From Rothia nasimurium (lineage in GTDB: Bacteria; Actinomycetota; Actinomycetes; Actinomycetales; Micrococcaceae): a stretch of DNA of 64,000 nt. Location: positions 62,001-126,000 of the forward strand of contig NZ_CAKMTD010000005.1 of assembly GCF_928391935.1 (NCBI RefSeq), given 5' to 3'. Under the pieces are notes generated by a model. That model was not told where the DNA came from and ran no database searches. It worked only from the letters and a program-made list of their open reading frames with translations. A program made the translations under genes and the position numbers. Positions 50,910-61,124 of this stretch are shown here, in pieces. How positions within the stretch are numbered: position 1 is the first letter of the stretch; each line of letters opens with the position of its first letter.

Positions 50910-52169
50910 TTACTGTTGGGTATAGATAGCGGTGGCGAGGGACAGAAGAACAGCAGCCGAGTTCGGCCCAAAGGAGAGAATCTGCCCATCAGCCATATCA
51001 ACAACACGCTGGTTGGCCCCCGCCGTCGTCTCAGCAACACCGGGGCGGGCAAAGAAACCCTCAATACCCCCGGTGGACTGAACCCCACCGGTCATGGTCA
51101 GAATCAACTCAGGATTAGCCCGCACCAGGGCCTCAGCGTTAGCCGGAATCGTGCCGGACGCCCCGCCCTCGCTGGCCACGTCGCGTCCGCCCAGGGCCGT
51201 AATCAGCTCATCAGCCCCCGTGCCATCTCCCAGAATGAAGAAGACACCGGCAGTACCCCGAACGTAAAGGAAGGCCATGCCCACCTTCTGGGCAGGATCC
51301 TGGGGGGCTACCTCAGCAATAGTGGCCAAGGCCGAATCAATCTCAGCCTGGACGCGCTCACCCAGGCGGGCACCGGCGTCCTCAACCCCCAGGGCGGCGG
51401 CAACCGCATGAATCTGGGGCACCACCTGGTCGAGGGAGCGGGCCGGGTCAAAATGCACCACGGTCACCCCGGCAGAACGCAACTGCTCGGTAATTTCAAG
51501 GGGGCCGTTGGTGGTGTCCATGAGCACCACGGTCGGGGCCAGGGAAAGCACCGCCTCAGCAGAAATATCGTGGCCGTTCTCCGTCACCAGGGGCAGGTCG
51601 GCCAGGGCGGTTTCGGTTGAAGAAGTAACCCTGCCGACCAGGTTGTCGCCCAGCCCCAAGGCCAGGACGGTCTGGGCTAGGGTGCCGTACATATCCAGTG
51701 CCAGAATCCGGTCGGCACTGGTCACGGTCACCTCGGTGCCCTGAAAATCAGTGACGGTCACCGGCAGCTGCGGGGCCTGCGGGTTCTCAAGCGGTAGCAC
51801 ATCCGGGACGGACGCCGCCGTCGCCAGACCCGTCAGGGCCTTGGGATCTGCCACCGCCTGGGCCCTCAACCGATCCTCAGCCTCCTGCAAGGCCGTGCGA
51901 TGAACCTGCTCATTCTCCACCGGGGCAATACCACCGGCCGTAGCCTGGGCAGACTCAGCAGGAGCTGCAGATGCAGGAGCCTCAGAAGTAGAAGCCGCCG
52001 CAACCTGGGAAGCTGCCGGACTAGGGGAAGCAGACGAGGCCCCAGCCTCAGAAACCGATCCGCCCCCCGCACACGACGACAAAACCAGGGCCGCAAGAAC
52101 CGCCCCAGACACAACCGGCAAGGAACGACGACCAGCAGAAAAAACCGAAAAACAAGGAAAACCAAACAT
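50910..52169 (-). CDS. hmuT: Heme-binding lipoprotein of the ABC importer
   Basis: The ATG at 52169 follows AGGAGG and gives 419 residues. The signal peptide ends in the lipobox LSSC. A long Ser/Ala/Glu-rich tether (about residues 35-90) separates the anchor from the FecB/HmuT-type binding domain, which includes ADRILALDMYGTLAQTVLALG and RSAGVTVVHFDP. The domain carries MAFLYVRGTAGVFFILGDGT, a typical HmuT strand-loop. Gene order and the neighbouring htaA and hmuO define heme as the ligand. Confidence 0.9.
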   Translation of the reverse strand: MFGFPCFSVFSAGRRSLPVVSGAVLAALVLSSCAGGGSVSEAGASSASPSPAASQVAAASTSEAPASAAPAESAQATAGGIAPVENEQVHRTALQEAEDRLRAQAVADPKALTGLATAASVPDVLPLENPQAPQLPVTVTDFQGTEVTVTSADRILALDMYGTLAQTVLALGLGDNLVGRVTSSTETALADLPLVTENGHDISAEAVLSLAPTVVLMDTTNGPLEITEQLRSAGVTVVHFDPARSLDQVVPQIHAVAAALGVEDAGARLGERVQAEIDSALATIAEVAPQDPAQKVGMAFLYVRGTAGVFFILGDGTGADELITALGGRDVASEGGASGTIPANAEALVRANPELILTMTGGVQSTGGIEGFFARPGVAETTAGANQRVVDMADGQILSFGPNSAAVLLSLATAIYTQQ

Positions 52170-52241
52170 AGAACTACCTCCTGACGACACCGTCGTCCAC
52201 CAGGGACTAGCCGCGCCCCTACGACACATATAAAAGGGGGA

Positions 52242-52273
52242 AGCGGGCAGGCGCCTACACACGCCTGCCCGCT
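52242..52273 (-). terminator. Hairpin between htaA and hmuT
   Basis: AGCGGGCAGGCG (52242-52253) pairs with CGCCTGCCCGCT (52262-52273). On the minus strand it is followed by a C/T-rich run ending TTTTAT. It probably lowers read-through from htaA into hmuTUV. Confidence 0.8.
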
Positions 52274-52294
52274 AAGAACCACAGGGCCAGGGGC

Positions 52295-54484
52295 CTAGCG
52301 GCGACGGCGGGCTACAGCCACACCACCAGCAACCAGGGCCGCCCCAGCCAGGGCCAGGGCGCCAACGCTAGCACCCGTTGAAGCCAGACGCTGAGCACCA
52401 GCCGAGGAACCAGAAGAAGCCTGCTGGGCAGCCGACTTCTGAGCTGCTGCCTGACGCTGAGCCTGGGCGTTCAGCTCATCACAGTTAGCGCCGTTCTCAG
52501 CAACATACTGAGTCTTCTCAATGGTCTGGGAAGCACCGGTGACGGTCTGTGAACCCAGGGTGCCGGTGAAGCTGATGGGGTCAAGGGCCATACCTGCTGA
52601 GTAGAAGCCAGCAAAGGCGGCGGCACCAGCCTCAGTGAGGGAAGCGGCAGCACCAGAGAGGGACACGGTAGAGCCGTCAACTACCAGAGCTGAGGTGTCA
52701 ACGGTGGCGAAAGCAACCTCACCGTGGTGGGTTGTCTGCCCCTGCACGTCATTAGAGCTTACGGTCAGGTAGAGGGTGCCGGTAGAACCGTTGATCTCAA
52801 GGCGGGGGTTAGCCATCAGGGTGTTCAAGGTGCCGCCGTGGCCGGTGAAACGGACAGAGCCCTCGAAAGCCACAGAACCCTTGCCGTTAGCGTAGGTTCC
52901 TGAGCCGTTGTACCAGCCGAAGGCCTGGTTAGCGTAGGTGACGCCGTTCAGTTCCCAGCCACCCTTGGCGATGCCACCACCGATGTAGTTGCGGAAGGAG
53001 GAGCGCACACCCCAGTCGAAAGTAGCAGCTGAGACGGTGCCGTCAGCCTGGGTAGTGGTTGCACCGGCAACAGTCTCAGTGACGGTCACCGGAACACACT
53101 GGGGGTTAGCGTTGGCAGGGTCGGTGGGGTTGCCCGGGGCTGCCTCGGGGGCGGGTGCAGTAGGCGCAGGGGTATCTGCAGGTGCCGGGGTCTCAACGGG
53201 GGCAGGGGTTTCGACAGGAGCCTCAGGTGCCGGAGCTTCGGGAGCCGGGGTTTCGACAGGAGCCTCAGGTGCTGGAGCTTCAGGGGCCGGGGTTTCGACA
53301 GGGGCTGCGACGTTCAGATACAGCGGATCGAATTCGGTGCCTTCGGCGTAGCGGGAGCCAAAAATGGTGCTTGCGTGGGCGGTAGCGCGGGTAGCGGCCC
53401 CGTCCAGAACCAAGGAGCCGTCAGCGCCAAGGGTCAGGGCGGCGGCGTCAAAGGTGGCGATGGGCTGGTCGGTAATTTCACCGGTGTTAGCCGAGGTGCC
53501 GGTGGCGTAGATGTAGCCCTGGGCGCCATCAGTGACGACCCGGAAGCTGTGCAGGTTAATGTTCAGCACCCCGCCGTGGGCAACCAGGGAGAAGCTACCC
53601 GGAACACTGATGGAGTAGCCGGTATCAGTCTTCTGGGCGGTGGCACCTGCGAAGACAAAATTGTTGCCCTCAAGGGTGGTGTTCTCGCCGGGGGTTACTG
53701 CGTTCTGAGAGATCAGGTAGTTCAGGAAGGAATCCTTGATACCCCAGGTCACGGTGCCAGCTGCGTTGCTGACCCCATCGGTTGCAGGGGTGGACGGCGC
53801 CGGGGTGGGCTCAGGTGACGGGGCCGGGGCGGGCTTCTCAGTCAGGGTGGCTGAGAAGGTCAGGGGGGCCAGGACGTCCCCAGCCTTGTAGAAACCGGCG
53901 AAGGCCGCAGCGCCGTCGGCAGTCAGGGCGGTGGGGGCCTGGTTGGCTGAGATAGTGCCGGCCTTAAAGGCGATTCCGCTGAGGTCTACGGTGGCGAAGT
54001 TGACGGCGGTGGAGTCAATATCGGGGGAGCCGTTGTAACCCTTGGACTTTACGTCCATGACCAGGGTGCCGCTGGTTCCGTTGATGACCAACTTGATGTT
54101 GGTGTAGGTGATGTCGAGGGCACCCTTATGGGCGGTGATGTGGATGGTGCCGGGGTAGTTGATGGTGCCGTTAGCGCCGGTGAACTCGCCGGTAGCGCCC
54201 TCCCAGGCAAAGGACGAGCCGTTGAAGGTGGGGCCGTCGGTCACGGTAATGGTGCCCCCGGCGAAGGCGCCGGTGACGTACTTGATGAAGGAGTCCTTGA
54301 GGGCCCAGGAGAGGGTGGCATTGTTGGTGACGTGGGTTGCGGACGCACTCGCAGCGGCCAGGCTGTTGGTGGGTTCGCTGGTTGCGTGGGCCAGGGGGGA
54401 GGAAGTGAGAGTCAAGCCGGTCAGGGTGAGGGCTGCTGTCGCTAGGAGCGCTCCGGTGCGCTTAGCGGTGAACTGTGAGGGCAT
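52295..54484 (-). CDS. htaA: Cell-surface heme-binding protein with three HtaA domains
   Basis: The 729-residue protein has a signal peptide (cleavage near SPLAHA) and three HtaA domains. Each opens with a W..K/R.SF..Y pattern: LSWALKDSFIKYV near residue 57, VTWGIKDSFLNYL near residue 243 and FDWGVRSSFRNYI near residue 485. Each also has an H.G.L motif. Between domains two and three is a repeated linker of APEAPVETPAP units. The C-terminus has LASTG, a hydrophobic helix and RRRR, matching the LAXTG signal used by class E sortases. It should capture heme from host hemoproteins and pass it to HmuT. Confidence 0.92.
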   Translation of the reverse strand: MPSQFTAKRTGALLATAALTLTGLTLTSSPLAHATSEPTNSLAAASASATHVTNNATLSWALKDSFIKYVTGAFAGGTITVTDGPTFNGSSFAWEGATGEFTGANGTINYPGTIHITAHKGALDITYTNIKLVINGTSGTLVMDVKSKGYNGSPDIDSTAVNFATVDLSGIAFKAGTISANQAPTALTADGAAAFAGFYKAGDVLAPLTFSATLTEKPAPAPSPEPTPAPSTPATDGVSNAAGTVTWGIKDSFLNYLISQNAVTPGENTTLEGNNFVFAGATAQKTDTGYSISVPGSFSLVAHGGVLNINLHSFRVVTDGAQGYIYATGTSANTGEITDQPIATFDAAALTLGADGSLVLDGAATRATAHASTIFGSRYAEGTEFDPLYLNVAAPVETPAPEAPAPEAPVETPAPEAPAPEAPVETPAPVETPAPADTPAPTAPAPEAAPGNPTDPANANPQCVPVTVTETVAGATTTQADGTVSAATFDWGVRSSFRNYIGGGIAKGGWELNGVTYANQAFGWYNGSGTYANGKGSVAFEGSVRFTGHGGTLNTLMANPRLEINGSTGTLYLTVSSNDVQGQTTHHGEVAFATVDTSALVVDGSTVSLSGAAASLTEAGAAAFAGFYSAGMALDPISFTGTLGSQTVTGASQTIEKTQYVAENGANCDELNAQAQRQAAAQKSAAQQASSGSSAGAQRLASTGASVGALALAGAALVAGGVAVARRRR

Positions 54485-54578
54485 GGGGTGTCCTTGTTAG
54501 TGTCTGATGAATCTGGCGGGGCCCACTTGGGGGTCAAGGGGGTCCTCAGAAATGTTGTTGGCAGAGCTAAATTAGCAT

Positions 54579-54597
54579 TAAGGCCAGCCTAATAAAA
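54579..54597. promoter_or_regulatory. Iron-box-like operator (DtxR/IdeR type) between htaA and hmuO
   Basis: TAAGGCCAGCCTAATAAAA matches the consensus TWAGGTWAGSCTWACCTWA at 14 of 19 positions, with the AGCCTAA half best kept. It lies between the divergent htaA and hmuO genes, where iron repression of both is expected. Confidence 0.55.
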
Positions 54598-54698
54598 ATA
54601 GGTTACAAGCGCTTGACTTAATTGTGTTTTAGTGACAGTCTGTCGTTTAAGGCCTTTGTTGTGGGCCACCACTAGACACCTACCCCAGGAAAACCATC

Positions 54699-55346
54699 AT
54701 GACCGCAACCCTTGCCGACACCCAGCGTCCTACCGGCTTCGCAGCCCGCCTCAAGGCCGAGACCGCTGCCCGCCACGACGCCGCAGAACACTCCACCTTC
54801 ATGACCGACCTCATGGGCGGTAAGCTCTCAGCTGCCGACTACCAGCGCCTGCTCAACCAGTACTTCTATATCTACGAGGCCCTTGAAGAAGTTGCCGCTA
54901 GCTTCCGGGCTGCCCCCAATCCCATCACAGACCCCTTCACCCTTGAAGGTCTAGACCGCCTGGAGGCCATTAAGGCCGACCTCGCTGCCCTCGGTCAGAC
55001 CGAGGTGGAACCTGCCCTACCCGCAACTACTGAATATGCAGCAGCTATCCGGGCAACAGCGTCCGCCCCTGAACGGTTCTTAGCCCACCACTACCTGCGC
55101 TACCTGGGCGATCTTTCTGGGGGCCAGGTGGTCGCCGCCCTCATGGCCCGCCACTACGGCCTGGCCCCCGAGGCGCTGAGTATGTACCGCTTTGACGCCC
55201 TCCCCAAGCCCAAGGTCTTCAAGGATTCCTACCGCTCCCTGCTCGATGAGGCTCCCATGACGGACGCCCAGCGGGACGCCCTTATTGACGAGGCCCTTGC
55301 TGGCTTCGACTACAACTCCCGCGTTTTTGCAGAACTGGCCCAATAG
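54699..55346 (+). CDS. hmuO: Heme oxygenase
   Basis: The 215-residue protein is of normal length for HmuO. The axial histidine lies in AARHDAAEHSTFM near residue 30, and the family signature appears as AHHYLRYLGDLSGGQV near residue 130, with the distal helix glycines. It opens the heme ring to biliverdin, carbon monoxide and free iron. The start ATG has CCAGGAAAA upstream. It is divergent from htaA and shares the iron-box-like site. Confidence 0.95.
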   Translation: MTATLADTQRPTGFAARLKAETAARHDAAEHSTFMTDLMGGKLSAADYQRLLNQYFYIYEALEEVAASFRAAPNPITDPFTLEGLDRLEAIKADLAALGQTEVEPALPATTEYAAAIRATASAPERFLAHHYLRYLGDLSGGQVVAALMARHYGLAPEALSMYRFDALPKPKVFKDSYRSLLDEAPMTDAQRDALIDEALAGFDYNSRVFAELAQ

Positions 55347-55377
55347 GTTCTACCGTGCAAAAATGACCGCATGAGTT

Positions 55378-55419
55378 ACCCGCCCTGGCGCCTACGAAGG
55401 TAGCCCAGGGCGGGTTTTC
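55378..55419 (+). terminator. Terminator after hmuO
   Basis: ACCCGCCCTGG (55378-55388) pairs with CCAGGGCGGGT (55405-55415) and is followed by TTTCTT. Confidence 0.9.
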
Positions 55420-55473
55420 TTGTGCGGGGAACTAGCCTCTTGCCCCGTTGTTCCCCCGGGGCTTGGTGCTTGG

Positions 55474-56463
55474 TTAGTGCTTATGGGGATGGTCTTGGTA
55501 CCCGTGCGGATCAGTCAGAGGATAGCGGGCCCTGAACCGGGCATAGGCGGTTTCGAGGTCGGCGCCTGAGGCCTGGCCGTCCTGAAAAGCCCGCACCGCG
55601 GGAAGAAGCTCCTGCCGCCACGCCCAAGAAAAGGCAGCGAGGGTCAGGCAAAAGGAGGTGCCCCGGGTATCGCAACCGTGCAGGCAGGTGGGGTCTTTGA
55701 GGATCCACCGCCAGGGCTGGGGTGCCCCACCGTTTGCGCCCACCATCTGATAGGTTTCCCCAACTTTAAACATGAGATGCGGCCGGATGGGGCCAGCGGT
55801 GGCGCTCACTAGGTCGATGAAATCGTCACGGTAGGGGTTGCGGGGATCGTCAAAGCCGAGTGGCTCGGGGTAACGTTGCGCCGAGCTGGGGTGATGGCGG
55901 CTGGCACTCTCCTGGGCTGGGGCAAAAGGTAGGCTGAAATCAACCCACTGTTGGAACCTGGCAATATGGTGGGCGGTTTTGAGGGCGAGGTCGACGTCGT
56001 CCTGCTCCTGCCTGAGGGAGGTCAGGTAGGTGAGTAACTGGGGCTGTAGGGTCAACGTGAAATAGTCGAGGACGTCTCGCGCCCGAATACCGTAGCGTTG
56101 GGCCAGGATAACCCTACTCAACAAGGCAGGGGTGAAAGAAACAAGAGCCCAGGCAAGAATGGCGAGGACGGCGGTGCTCAGCGGGCTGACACCCCAGACG
56201 GCGGCGATATAGAGGGGGAGGCAGAGCACCAGCAGGGGGAGGGCGCCGAGCCGGAGGACGAGCCCCCGCCTGCTTACGAAGGAACACCTCAGGAGCTTGA
56301 TAGGTAGCACCTGGGGGTGCGTGGCAAATACCTGGATGAAGCCGGGCAGGCTGATGGGCAGCTGGTCTTCAGGTAGATTTTTGAGCCGAGCAATCAGGGC
56401 AGTGGGCCGGTAGGTGGCCCACGGTGACGCTGCTGCCGACTGGCGCGAAGAGGAGTTACTCAT
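55474..56463 (-). CDS. Membrane protein of unknown function
   Basis: From the ATG at 56463, with AAGGAGC directly upstream, the protein has 329 residues. A cytoplasmic N-terminus of about 75 residues precedes two hydrophobic segments (LRLGALPLLVLCLPLYIAAVWGV as two pieces: LRLGALPLLVLC and LPLYIAAVWGV, then AVLAILAWALVSFTPALL). The rest is soluble and contains CLHGCDTRGTSFC with three cysteines, plus a His-rich tail DPHGYQDHPHKH. I do not recognise the family. A metal or disulfide role is possible. Confidence 0.7.
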   Translation of the reverse strand: MSNSSSRQSAAASPWATYRPTALIARLKNLPEDQLPISLPGFIQVFATHPQVLPIKLLRCSFVSRRGLVLRLGALPLLVLCLPLYIAAVWGVSPLSTAVLAILAWALVSFTPALLSRVILAQRYGIRARDVLDYFTLTLQPQLLTYLTSLRQEQDDVDLALKTAHHIARFQQWVDFSLPFAPAQESASRHHPSSAQRYPEPLGFDDPRNPYRDDFIDLVSATAGPIRPHLMFKVGETYQMVGANGGAPQPWRWILKDPTCLHGCDTRGTSFCLTLAAFSWAWRQELLPAVRAFQDGQASGADLETAYARFRARYPLTDPHGYQDHPHKH

Positions 56464-56801
56464 GCTCCTTCCATTAAACATGACGCAGGGCACAGTCAGC
56501 TAATCGATGGTTGCGGGTCTTCCTTCCTACCTGGCCACGGGGTCTTTCACAAATCGGGGGAGGTCAGCTGACTGAGGCAGAAGTTAAGCCCCGAAAATCA
56601 AAAGAGGTGAGGACGGTCCCAACCCAGGGCATAAGCGGGGGTTCAGCTGGGCAGGGGCTAGAAGTTTCAGGGGCTTTATGACGATATGGAAATGGGTGTG
56701 CCTTGCAGGTTTTGTCTGCACAATTGACGGCTGCAACTGGAGGGGTGCACACGTATTCTGGCAAAAGTAGACTTCTTCGGCCTTGTTTTAAGGCGAAAAA
56801 G
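56464..56801. other. Intergenic region without a recognisable gene
   Basis: Only short open frames occur and none has a ribosome binding site or familiar sequence. A GTCAGCTGAC palindrome lies near 56563. Nothing else stands out. Confidence 0.4.
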
Positions 56802-56830
56802 AAAGCTCCTCTCGAATAGAGAGGAGCTTT
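56802..56830 (-). terminator. Terminator of the lipoprotein gene
   Basis: AAAGCTCCTCTC (56802-56813) pairs with GAGAGGAGCTTT (56819-56830). On the minus strand it ends in CTTTCTTTTT. Confidence 0.88.
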
Positions 56831-56861
56831 ATCCCTGGGGCGATCAGGCGACTATGAGTAA

Positions 56862-57827
56862 CTAGTCTTGAACAAACCCATTGGGAGACAGGGTGAACCC
56901 GTGCGTAGTGTTGACGCAGTATAGGGTCTGCGCATCCGTGGGCTTGCACGAGACACCCAGCGCTGTGATGACTGTGCCTACATCAACAGGGGTCGACTGA
57001 ACGGGGGCGGTAGGGCCGTCGCTAAAATCAGAGAAAGTTGGAGCCCCGGCTTTGCCCATCGTCACATAGTTAATGCCACCCCCAGCCAGGAAGGCCCGGC
57101 AGGTGATTGTTTTGGTGTCGAGAGTGCCAATGCAATCAACGGTCTGAGCGGGAGTAGAGAAAGTGACTGCGGTGCCAGTCATAGCCCCCGGAGGGTCACC
57201 GATATGTTTGTTCATATCGACTACATAGCCGGGTAGCACTCGTTCCCCAGGGTAGCGCAGCTCAAGGTAGGCGCCGTTTGCGCTGTTTTGGCAGAGGTAC
57301 ACTTGGCCGCTTAACATTGCGTAGGCACCCATATATTGCCGGTTCATCTGGCAGGTGTACCCTCCCAGTATGCCTTCGACGACCCCGTATCGGTTGTAGG
57401 CAAGATCGGGTATCTGGGGGAAGTAGGAGTTAAAAACTGAGATAGCTTCAGCGCAGCTTACGGCTCCGCCAGAGACATAGACGCTTCCCTCAGTACTTTC
57501 GCCCTCACTATTGACCACGGGGCCGCAGTTGGTACCTGGCGCTGCAATAGCATCTGATGCGGGAGAGGCTTGTTCAGAAGGAGAAGGAGGTGTCTGGGCT
57601 TGTGCGGGAGTGGCCTCAGTAGTTGTTTGCTCTACCGTAGGTTCAGATGAGGGCGTTTCTGCGGTAGGTGAGGGGCTTGATGTTGTGGCCGAAGGCGACG
57701 GTGCTGCCGAGCTGCTTGATGATTCATGAACGGGGGTGGGTTCTGGAACACCGCCGGATGAGGAGCAGGCTGAGAGCGCGAGAGCCGCGATTCCCAGGAT
57801 GCTCATGAGTGTGGTGCGAGAAAACAT
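56862..57827 (-). CDS. Lipoprotein with Ser/Pro/Thr-rich tether, unknown function
   Basis: From the ATG at 57827 (AAAGGAA upstream) the protein has 321 residues. The signal peptide MFSRTTLMSILGIAALAL is followed by SAC, a lipobox. Residues 25-95 are a Ser/Pro/Thr/Glu-rich spacer that should span the wall. The outer domain has about eight cysteines (for example NCGPVV, VSCAEA, YTCQMN, VYLCQN, VDCIG, ITCRAF, VSCKP, LYCVN), probably forming disulfides. The fold is not recognised, though the pattern resembles secreted actinobacterial proteins. Confidence 0.8.
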   Translation of the reverse strand: MFSRTTLMSILGIAALALSACSSSGGVPEPTPVHESSSSSAAPSPSATTSSPSPTAETPSSEPTVEQTTTEATPAQAQTPPSPSEQASPASDAIAAPGTNCGPVVNSEGESTEGSVYVSGGAVSCAEAISVFNSYFPQIPDLAYNRYGVVEGILGGYTCQMNRQYMGAYAMLSGQVYLCQNSANGAYLELRYPGERVLPGYVVDMNKHIGDPPGAMTGTAVTFSTPAQTVDCIGTLDTKTITCRAFLAGGGINYVTMGKAGAPTFSDFSDGPTAPVQSTPVDVGTVITALGVSCKPTDAQTLYCVNTTHGFTLSPNGFVQD

Positions 57828-57888
57828 AGAGATTCCTTTGCTGGTGTGTACAGGTTTAACTCTAGCTTTATTCAGTTGATAAAAGCAG

Positions 57889-57948
57889 AAGGACGCCGCC
57901 ACGCACCTTACCTGCCGTGGGGCAGGGTAGGGGCGGGGCGGCGTCCTT
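57889..57948. terminator. Terminator downstream of purL
   Basis: AAGGACGCCGCC (57889-57900) pairs with GGCGGCGTCCTT (57937-57948). The inner CCTGCC/GGCAGG part resembles the hairpin at 30786-30839. Confidence 0.8.
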
Positions 57949-57964
57949 ACACAGTAGCTAGCGA

Positions 57965-60283
57965 CTAGCTGGGGGCAACCTCACCGAAGTAGCGGGCCAG
58001 GGTGCCCTCGTGGGCTTCGCGCAGCTCGTCCAGGTCGATAGCGACCTCACCCTGAATGTCCAGGGCCTTAGAAGCAGCGTCTACGACACCAATCCGGGCG
58101 AAGGGGTAGTCGCGAGCGGTGCACATGTCCTTGAAGCGAACTTCCTCAGAACGGGGCACAGATACAACCACGCGGCCCAGGGACTCTGAGAAGAGCAGGG
58201 TGAAGAGGTCAATACCGTCACGCTCAGCAACCTCACCCAGGCCAACGCGGGCACCGACGCCAAAGCGCAGGCAACCCTCAACCAGGGCAGCGGCCAGGCC
58301 ACCGGCAGAAACGTCGTGGGCGGCATCAATCATGCCGTCCCGGCTCATGTTCACCAGCATGTCGCCCAGTAGCTTCTCAGCCGCCAGATCAACCTTGGGG
58401 GGCAGGCCGCCCAGGTGACCCTTGAAACGGGCCCACTCGGAGCCGTCCAGCTCGTCGCCGGTGGTGCCCAGCAGGTAGAGGGCCTGGCCGTCGTGCTCAG
58501 GAGCCCAACCGGAGGGGGTGCGGCGGGTGACGTCGTCCATCACGCCCATCATGGCAACCACGGGGGTGGGGTTAATAGCCTTGCCACCGGTCTGGTTGTA
58601 GAGGGAGACGTTACCGCCGGTCACAGGCACGCCCAGTTCCATACAGCCGTCAGCGATACCGCGTACAGCCTCAGCGAACTGCCACATGATGTCCGGGTCC
58701 TCGGGGGAACCGAAGTTCAGGCAGTCAGAGACAGCCACGGGGCGGGCGCCCACGGTAGCGACGTTACGGTAGGCCTCAGCCAGGGAGGCCTTGGCGCCCT
58801 CGTAGGGGTCCAGCTTAGTGAAGCGGGGGTTAGAGTCGGTGGCCAGGGCAACGCCCAGGCCGGTCTCTTCGTCCACGCGAATCACGCCAGAATCATCGGG
58901 CATGGACAGGGCGGTGTTGCCCTGAACGTAGCGGTCGTACTGGTTAGTAATCCAGGACTTGGAGCACATGTTGGGGGCGGCCATGAAAGCCTTGATAGCC
59001 TCGCCCAGCTCAGCACCGGTGGGGCGGGCGTCGTCCGCGCTAGAGCCGGTGAACTTGTCGGCCTGCAGGGCGTCCTGCCACTCGGGGCGGGCGTAGGGGC
59101 GCTCGTAGGTGGGCCCGTCGTGGGCGACGGTCTTGGGGTCAACGTCCACGATGATCTCGCCCTGCCACTCGATGGTCAGGCGGCCAGAGCCGGTGACCTC
59201 ACCCAGAATGGAGTATTCGACATCCCACTTGGCCATGATGTCTTCGAAGCGGCTCAGGTTCTCGGGGGTAACCACTGCCATCATGCGTTCCTGGGACTCA
59301 GACATGAGGATCTCACCCGGGGTCAGGGTGGGGTCGCGCAGCAGAACCTTGGTCAGGTCAACGTGCATACCGCCGTCACCGTTAGAGGCCAGCTCGGAGG
59401 TGGCGCAGGAAATACCCGCAGCGCCCAGGTCTTGAATACCTTCAACGATGGAGTTCTTGAAGAGCTCCAGGCAGCACTCAATCAGCACCTTCTCAGCGAA
59501 GGGGTCGCCCACCTGGACGGCGGGGCGCTTGGAGGGCTTGGTGTCGTCGAAGGACTCCGACGCCAGAACCGAAGCGCCGCCAATGCCGTCGCCACCGGTG
59601 CGGGCACCGAAGAGGATGACCTTGTTGCCGGTACCTGAGGCGTTTGCGGTGCGGATGTCCTCGTGGCGCATGATGCCCACAGCCAGGGCGTTGACCAGGG
59701 GGTTGGCCTGGTAGCACTCGTCAAACTCAACTTCGCCGCCGATGTTGGGCAGGCCCAGGGAGTTGCCGTAGCCGCCCACACCGGAGACAACGCCGGGCAG
59801 GACGCGGGCGGTGTCGGGGTGGTCAATGGCACCAAAACGCAGGGGGTCCATGACGGCCACGGGGCGGGCACCCATCGAGATAATGTCACGCACGATACCG
59901 CCCACGCCGGTCGCTGCACCCTGGTAGGGCTCAACGTAGGAGGGGTGGTTGTGGGACTCGATCTTGAAGGTCACGGCCCAGCCGTTGCCAATGTTGGTCA
60001 CGCCGGCGTTCTCGCCGATGCCGACCATGAGGTCCTTCTTCATCTCGTCGGTGACCTTGGCGCCGAACTGCTTGAGGTGAACCTTGGAGGACTTGTAGGA
60101 GCAGTGCTCAGACCACATAACCGAGTACATGGCCAGCTCGGCTGCGGTGGGGCGGCGGCCAAGAATCTTCTTGATGTCCTCGAACTCGTTTTCCTTCAGG
60201 CCCAGCTCAGCCCAGGGGAGTTCAGTGTCAGGGGTGGCTGCGGCGTGCTCGACGGTGTCGAGGTTAAACTTCTTTTCGCTCAA
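57965..60283 (-). CDS. purL: Phosphoribosylformylglycinamidine synthase large subunit
   Basis: The 772-residue length fits the small PurL type that needs separate PurQ and PurS partners. Diagnostic segments are [16 protein letters not shown] with the catalytic histidine, [23 protein letters not shown], and [19 protein letters not shown]. The second half has [16 protein letters not shown]. It converts FGAR to FGAM in purine synthesis, using ammonia from PurQ. It starts 26 bp after purQ ends. Confidence 0.97.
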   Translation of the reverse strand: MSEKKFNLDTVEHAAATPDTELPWAELGLKENEFEDIKKILGRRPTAAELAMYSVMWSEHCSYKSSKVHLKQFGAKVTDEMKKDLMVGIGENAGVTNIGNGWAVTFKIESHNHPSYVEPYQGAATGVGGIVRDIISMGARPVAVMDPLRFGAIDHPDTARVLPGVVSGVGGYGNSLGLPNIGGEVEFDECYQANPLVNALAVGIMRHEDIRTANASGTGNKVILFGARTGGDGIGGASVLASESFDDTKPSKRPAVQVGDPFAEKVLIECCLELFKNSIVEGIQDLGAAGISCATSELASNGDGGMHVDLTKVLLRDPTLTPGEILMSESQERMMAVVTPENLSRFEDIMAKWDVEYSILGEVTGSGRLTIEWQGEIIVDVDPKTVAHDGPTYERPYARPEWQDALQADKFTGSSADDARPTGAELGEAIKAFMAAPNMCSKSWITNQYDRYVQGNTALSMPDDSGVIRVDEETGLGVALATDSNPRFTKLDPYEGAKASLAEAYRNVATVGARPVAVSDCLNFGSPEDPDIMWQFAEAVRGIADGCMELGVPVTGGNVSLYNQTGGKAINPTPVVAMMGVMDDVTRRTPSGWAPEHDGQALYLLGTTGDELDGSEWARFKGHLGGLPPKVDLAAEKLLGDMLVNMSRDGMIDAAHDVSAGGLAAALVEGCLRFGVGARVGLGEVAERDGIDLFTLLFSESLGRVVVSVPRSEEVRFKDMCTARDYPFARIGVVDAASKALDIQGEVAIDLDELREAHEGTLARYFGEVAPS

Positions 60284-60309
60284 TGTTGGATTTCCTTATG
60301 ACGCGGCGT

Positions 60310-61119
60310 TTAGGCCGAAACCAGCTTGTTCAGTACCGAGGTGAAGACGCCCAGACCGTCGGCGCCCCCGCGCAGGGGCACGGTGCCGAAGCCTGAGGAG
60401 GAGGGGCCGAAGCCGGGTTCGACGGCGTGCTCGGGGTGGGGCATGAGGCCAACTACGTTACCGCGCTCGTTGGAGATACCGGCGATGTCGTTGCGAGAAC
60501 CGTTGGGGTTGACGTCCACGTAGCGGAAGACGACGCGGCCTTCAGCTTCAAGGGCCTCAAGGGTCTTGGCGTCGGCAACGTACTGGCCGTCCTGGTTCTT
60601 GAGGGGGACGACGATGTTCTGGCCTGCTTCAAAGTCGCTGGTCCAGAAGGTCTGGTTGGTTTCAACGCGCAGGATCTGGTCGCGGCAGATGAACTTACGG
60701 TGGTCGTTCTTAATCATGGAGCCGGGCAGCAGGTGGGTTTCGGTCAGGATCTGGAAACCGTTGCAGATACCGAGGACGGGCAGGGGAGCGGAGCCGGAGG
60801 TGCCAGCGGCCTGGGCTGCTTCAACGACCTTGCTCATGACCGGGGCTTTCGCTGCGATAGCGCCTGCGCGGAGGTAGTCACCATATGAAAAACCGCCGGG
60901 TACGATAACGGCGTCTACATCGTGTAGGGCTGCTTCATCGTGCCACAGCGGTACGGGGGTGCCACCTGCCAGGCGGACGGCGCGGGAGGCGTCGCGGTCA
61001 TCCAGGGTGCCGGGGAAGGTGATGACGCCAACGCGCACATCTGCGAGGGCGGCGTTGGGGGTGCTGACGGAGAAGTCGCCGACGAGGGGAACTTCAGTTG
61101 CTGCGAGGGATTCTGCCAC
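60310..61119 (-). CDS. purQ: Phosphoribosylformylglycinamidine synthase glutaminase subunit
   Basis: The class I glutaminase triad is visible: the cysteine nucleophile in [11 protein letters not shown], and the histidine and glutamate in [10 protein letters not shown]. The core begins [18 protein letters not shown]. The start at 61119 gives 269 residues, with about 27 extra at the N-terminus compared with many PurQ proteins. It supplies ammonia to PurL. It lies 5 bp after purS. Confidence 0.95.
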   Translation of the reverse strand: MAESLAATEVPLVGDFSVSTPNAALADVRVGVITFPGTLDDRDASRAVRLAGGTPVPLWHDEAALHDVDAVIVPGGFSYGDYLRAGAIAAKAPVMSKVVEAAQAAGTSGSAPLPVLGICNGFQILTETHLLPGSMIKNDHRKFICRDQILRVETNQTFWTSDFEAGQNIVVPLKNQDGQYVADAKTLEALEAEGRVVFRYVDVNPNGSRNDIAGISNERGNVVGLMPHPEHAVEPGFGPSSSGFGTVPLRGGADGLGVFTSVLNKLVSA

Positions 61120-61124
61120 CTTGT

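Noticed and set aside
56564..56764. 66-residue minus-strand frame in the gap before the lipoprotein gene
   Set aside because: No ribosome binding site, no recognisable domain and unconvincing composition.
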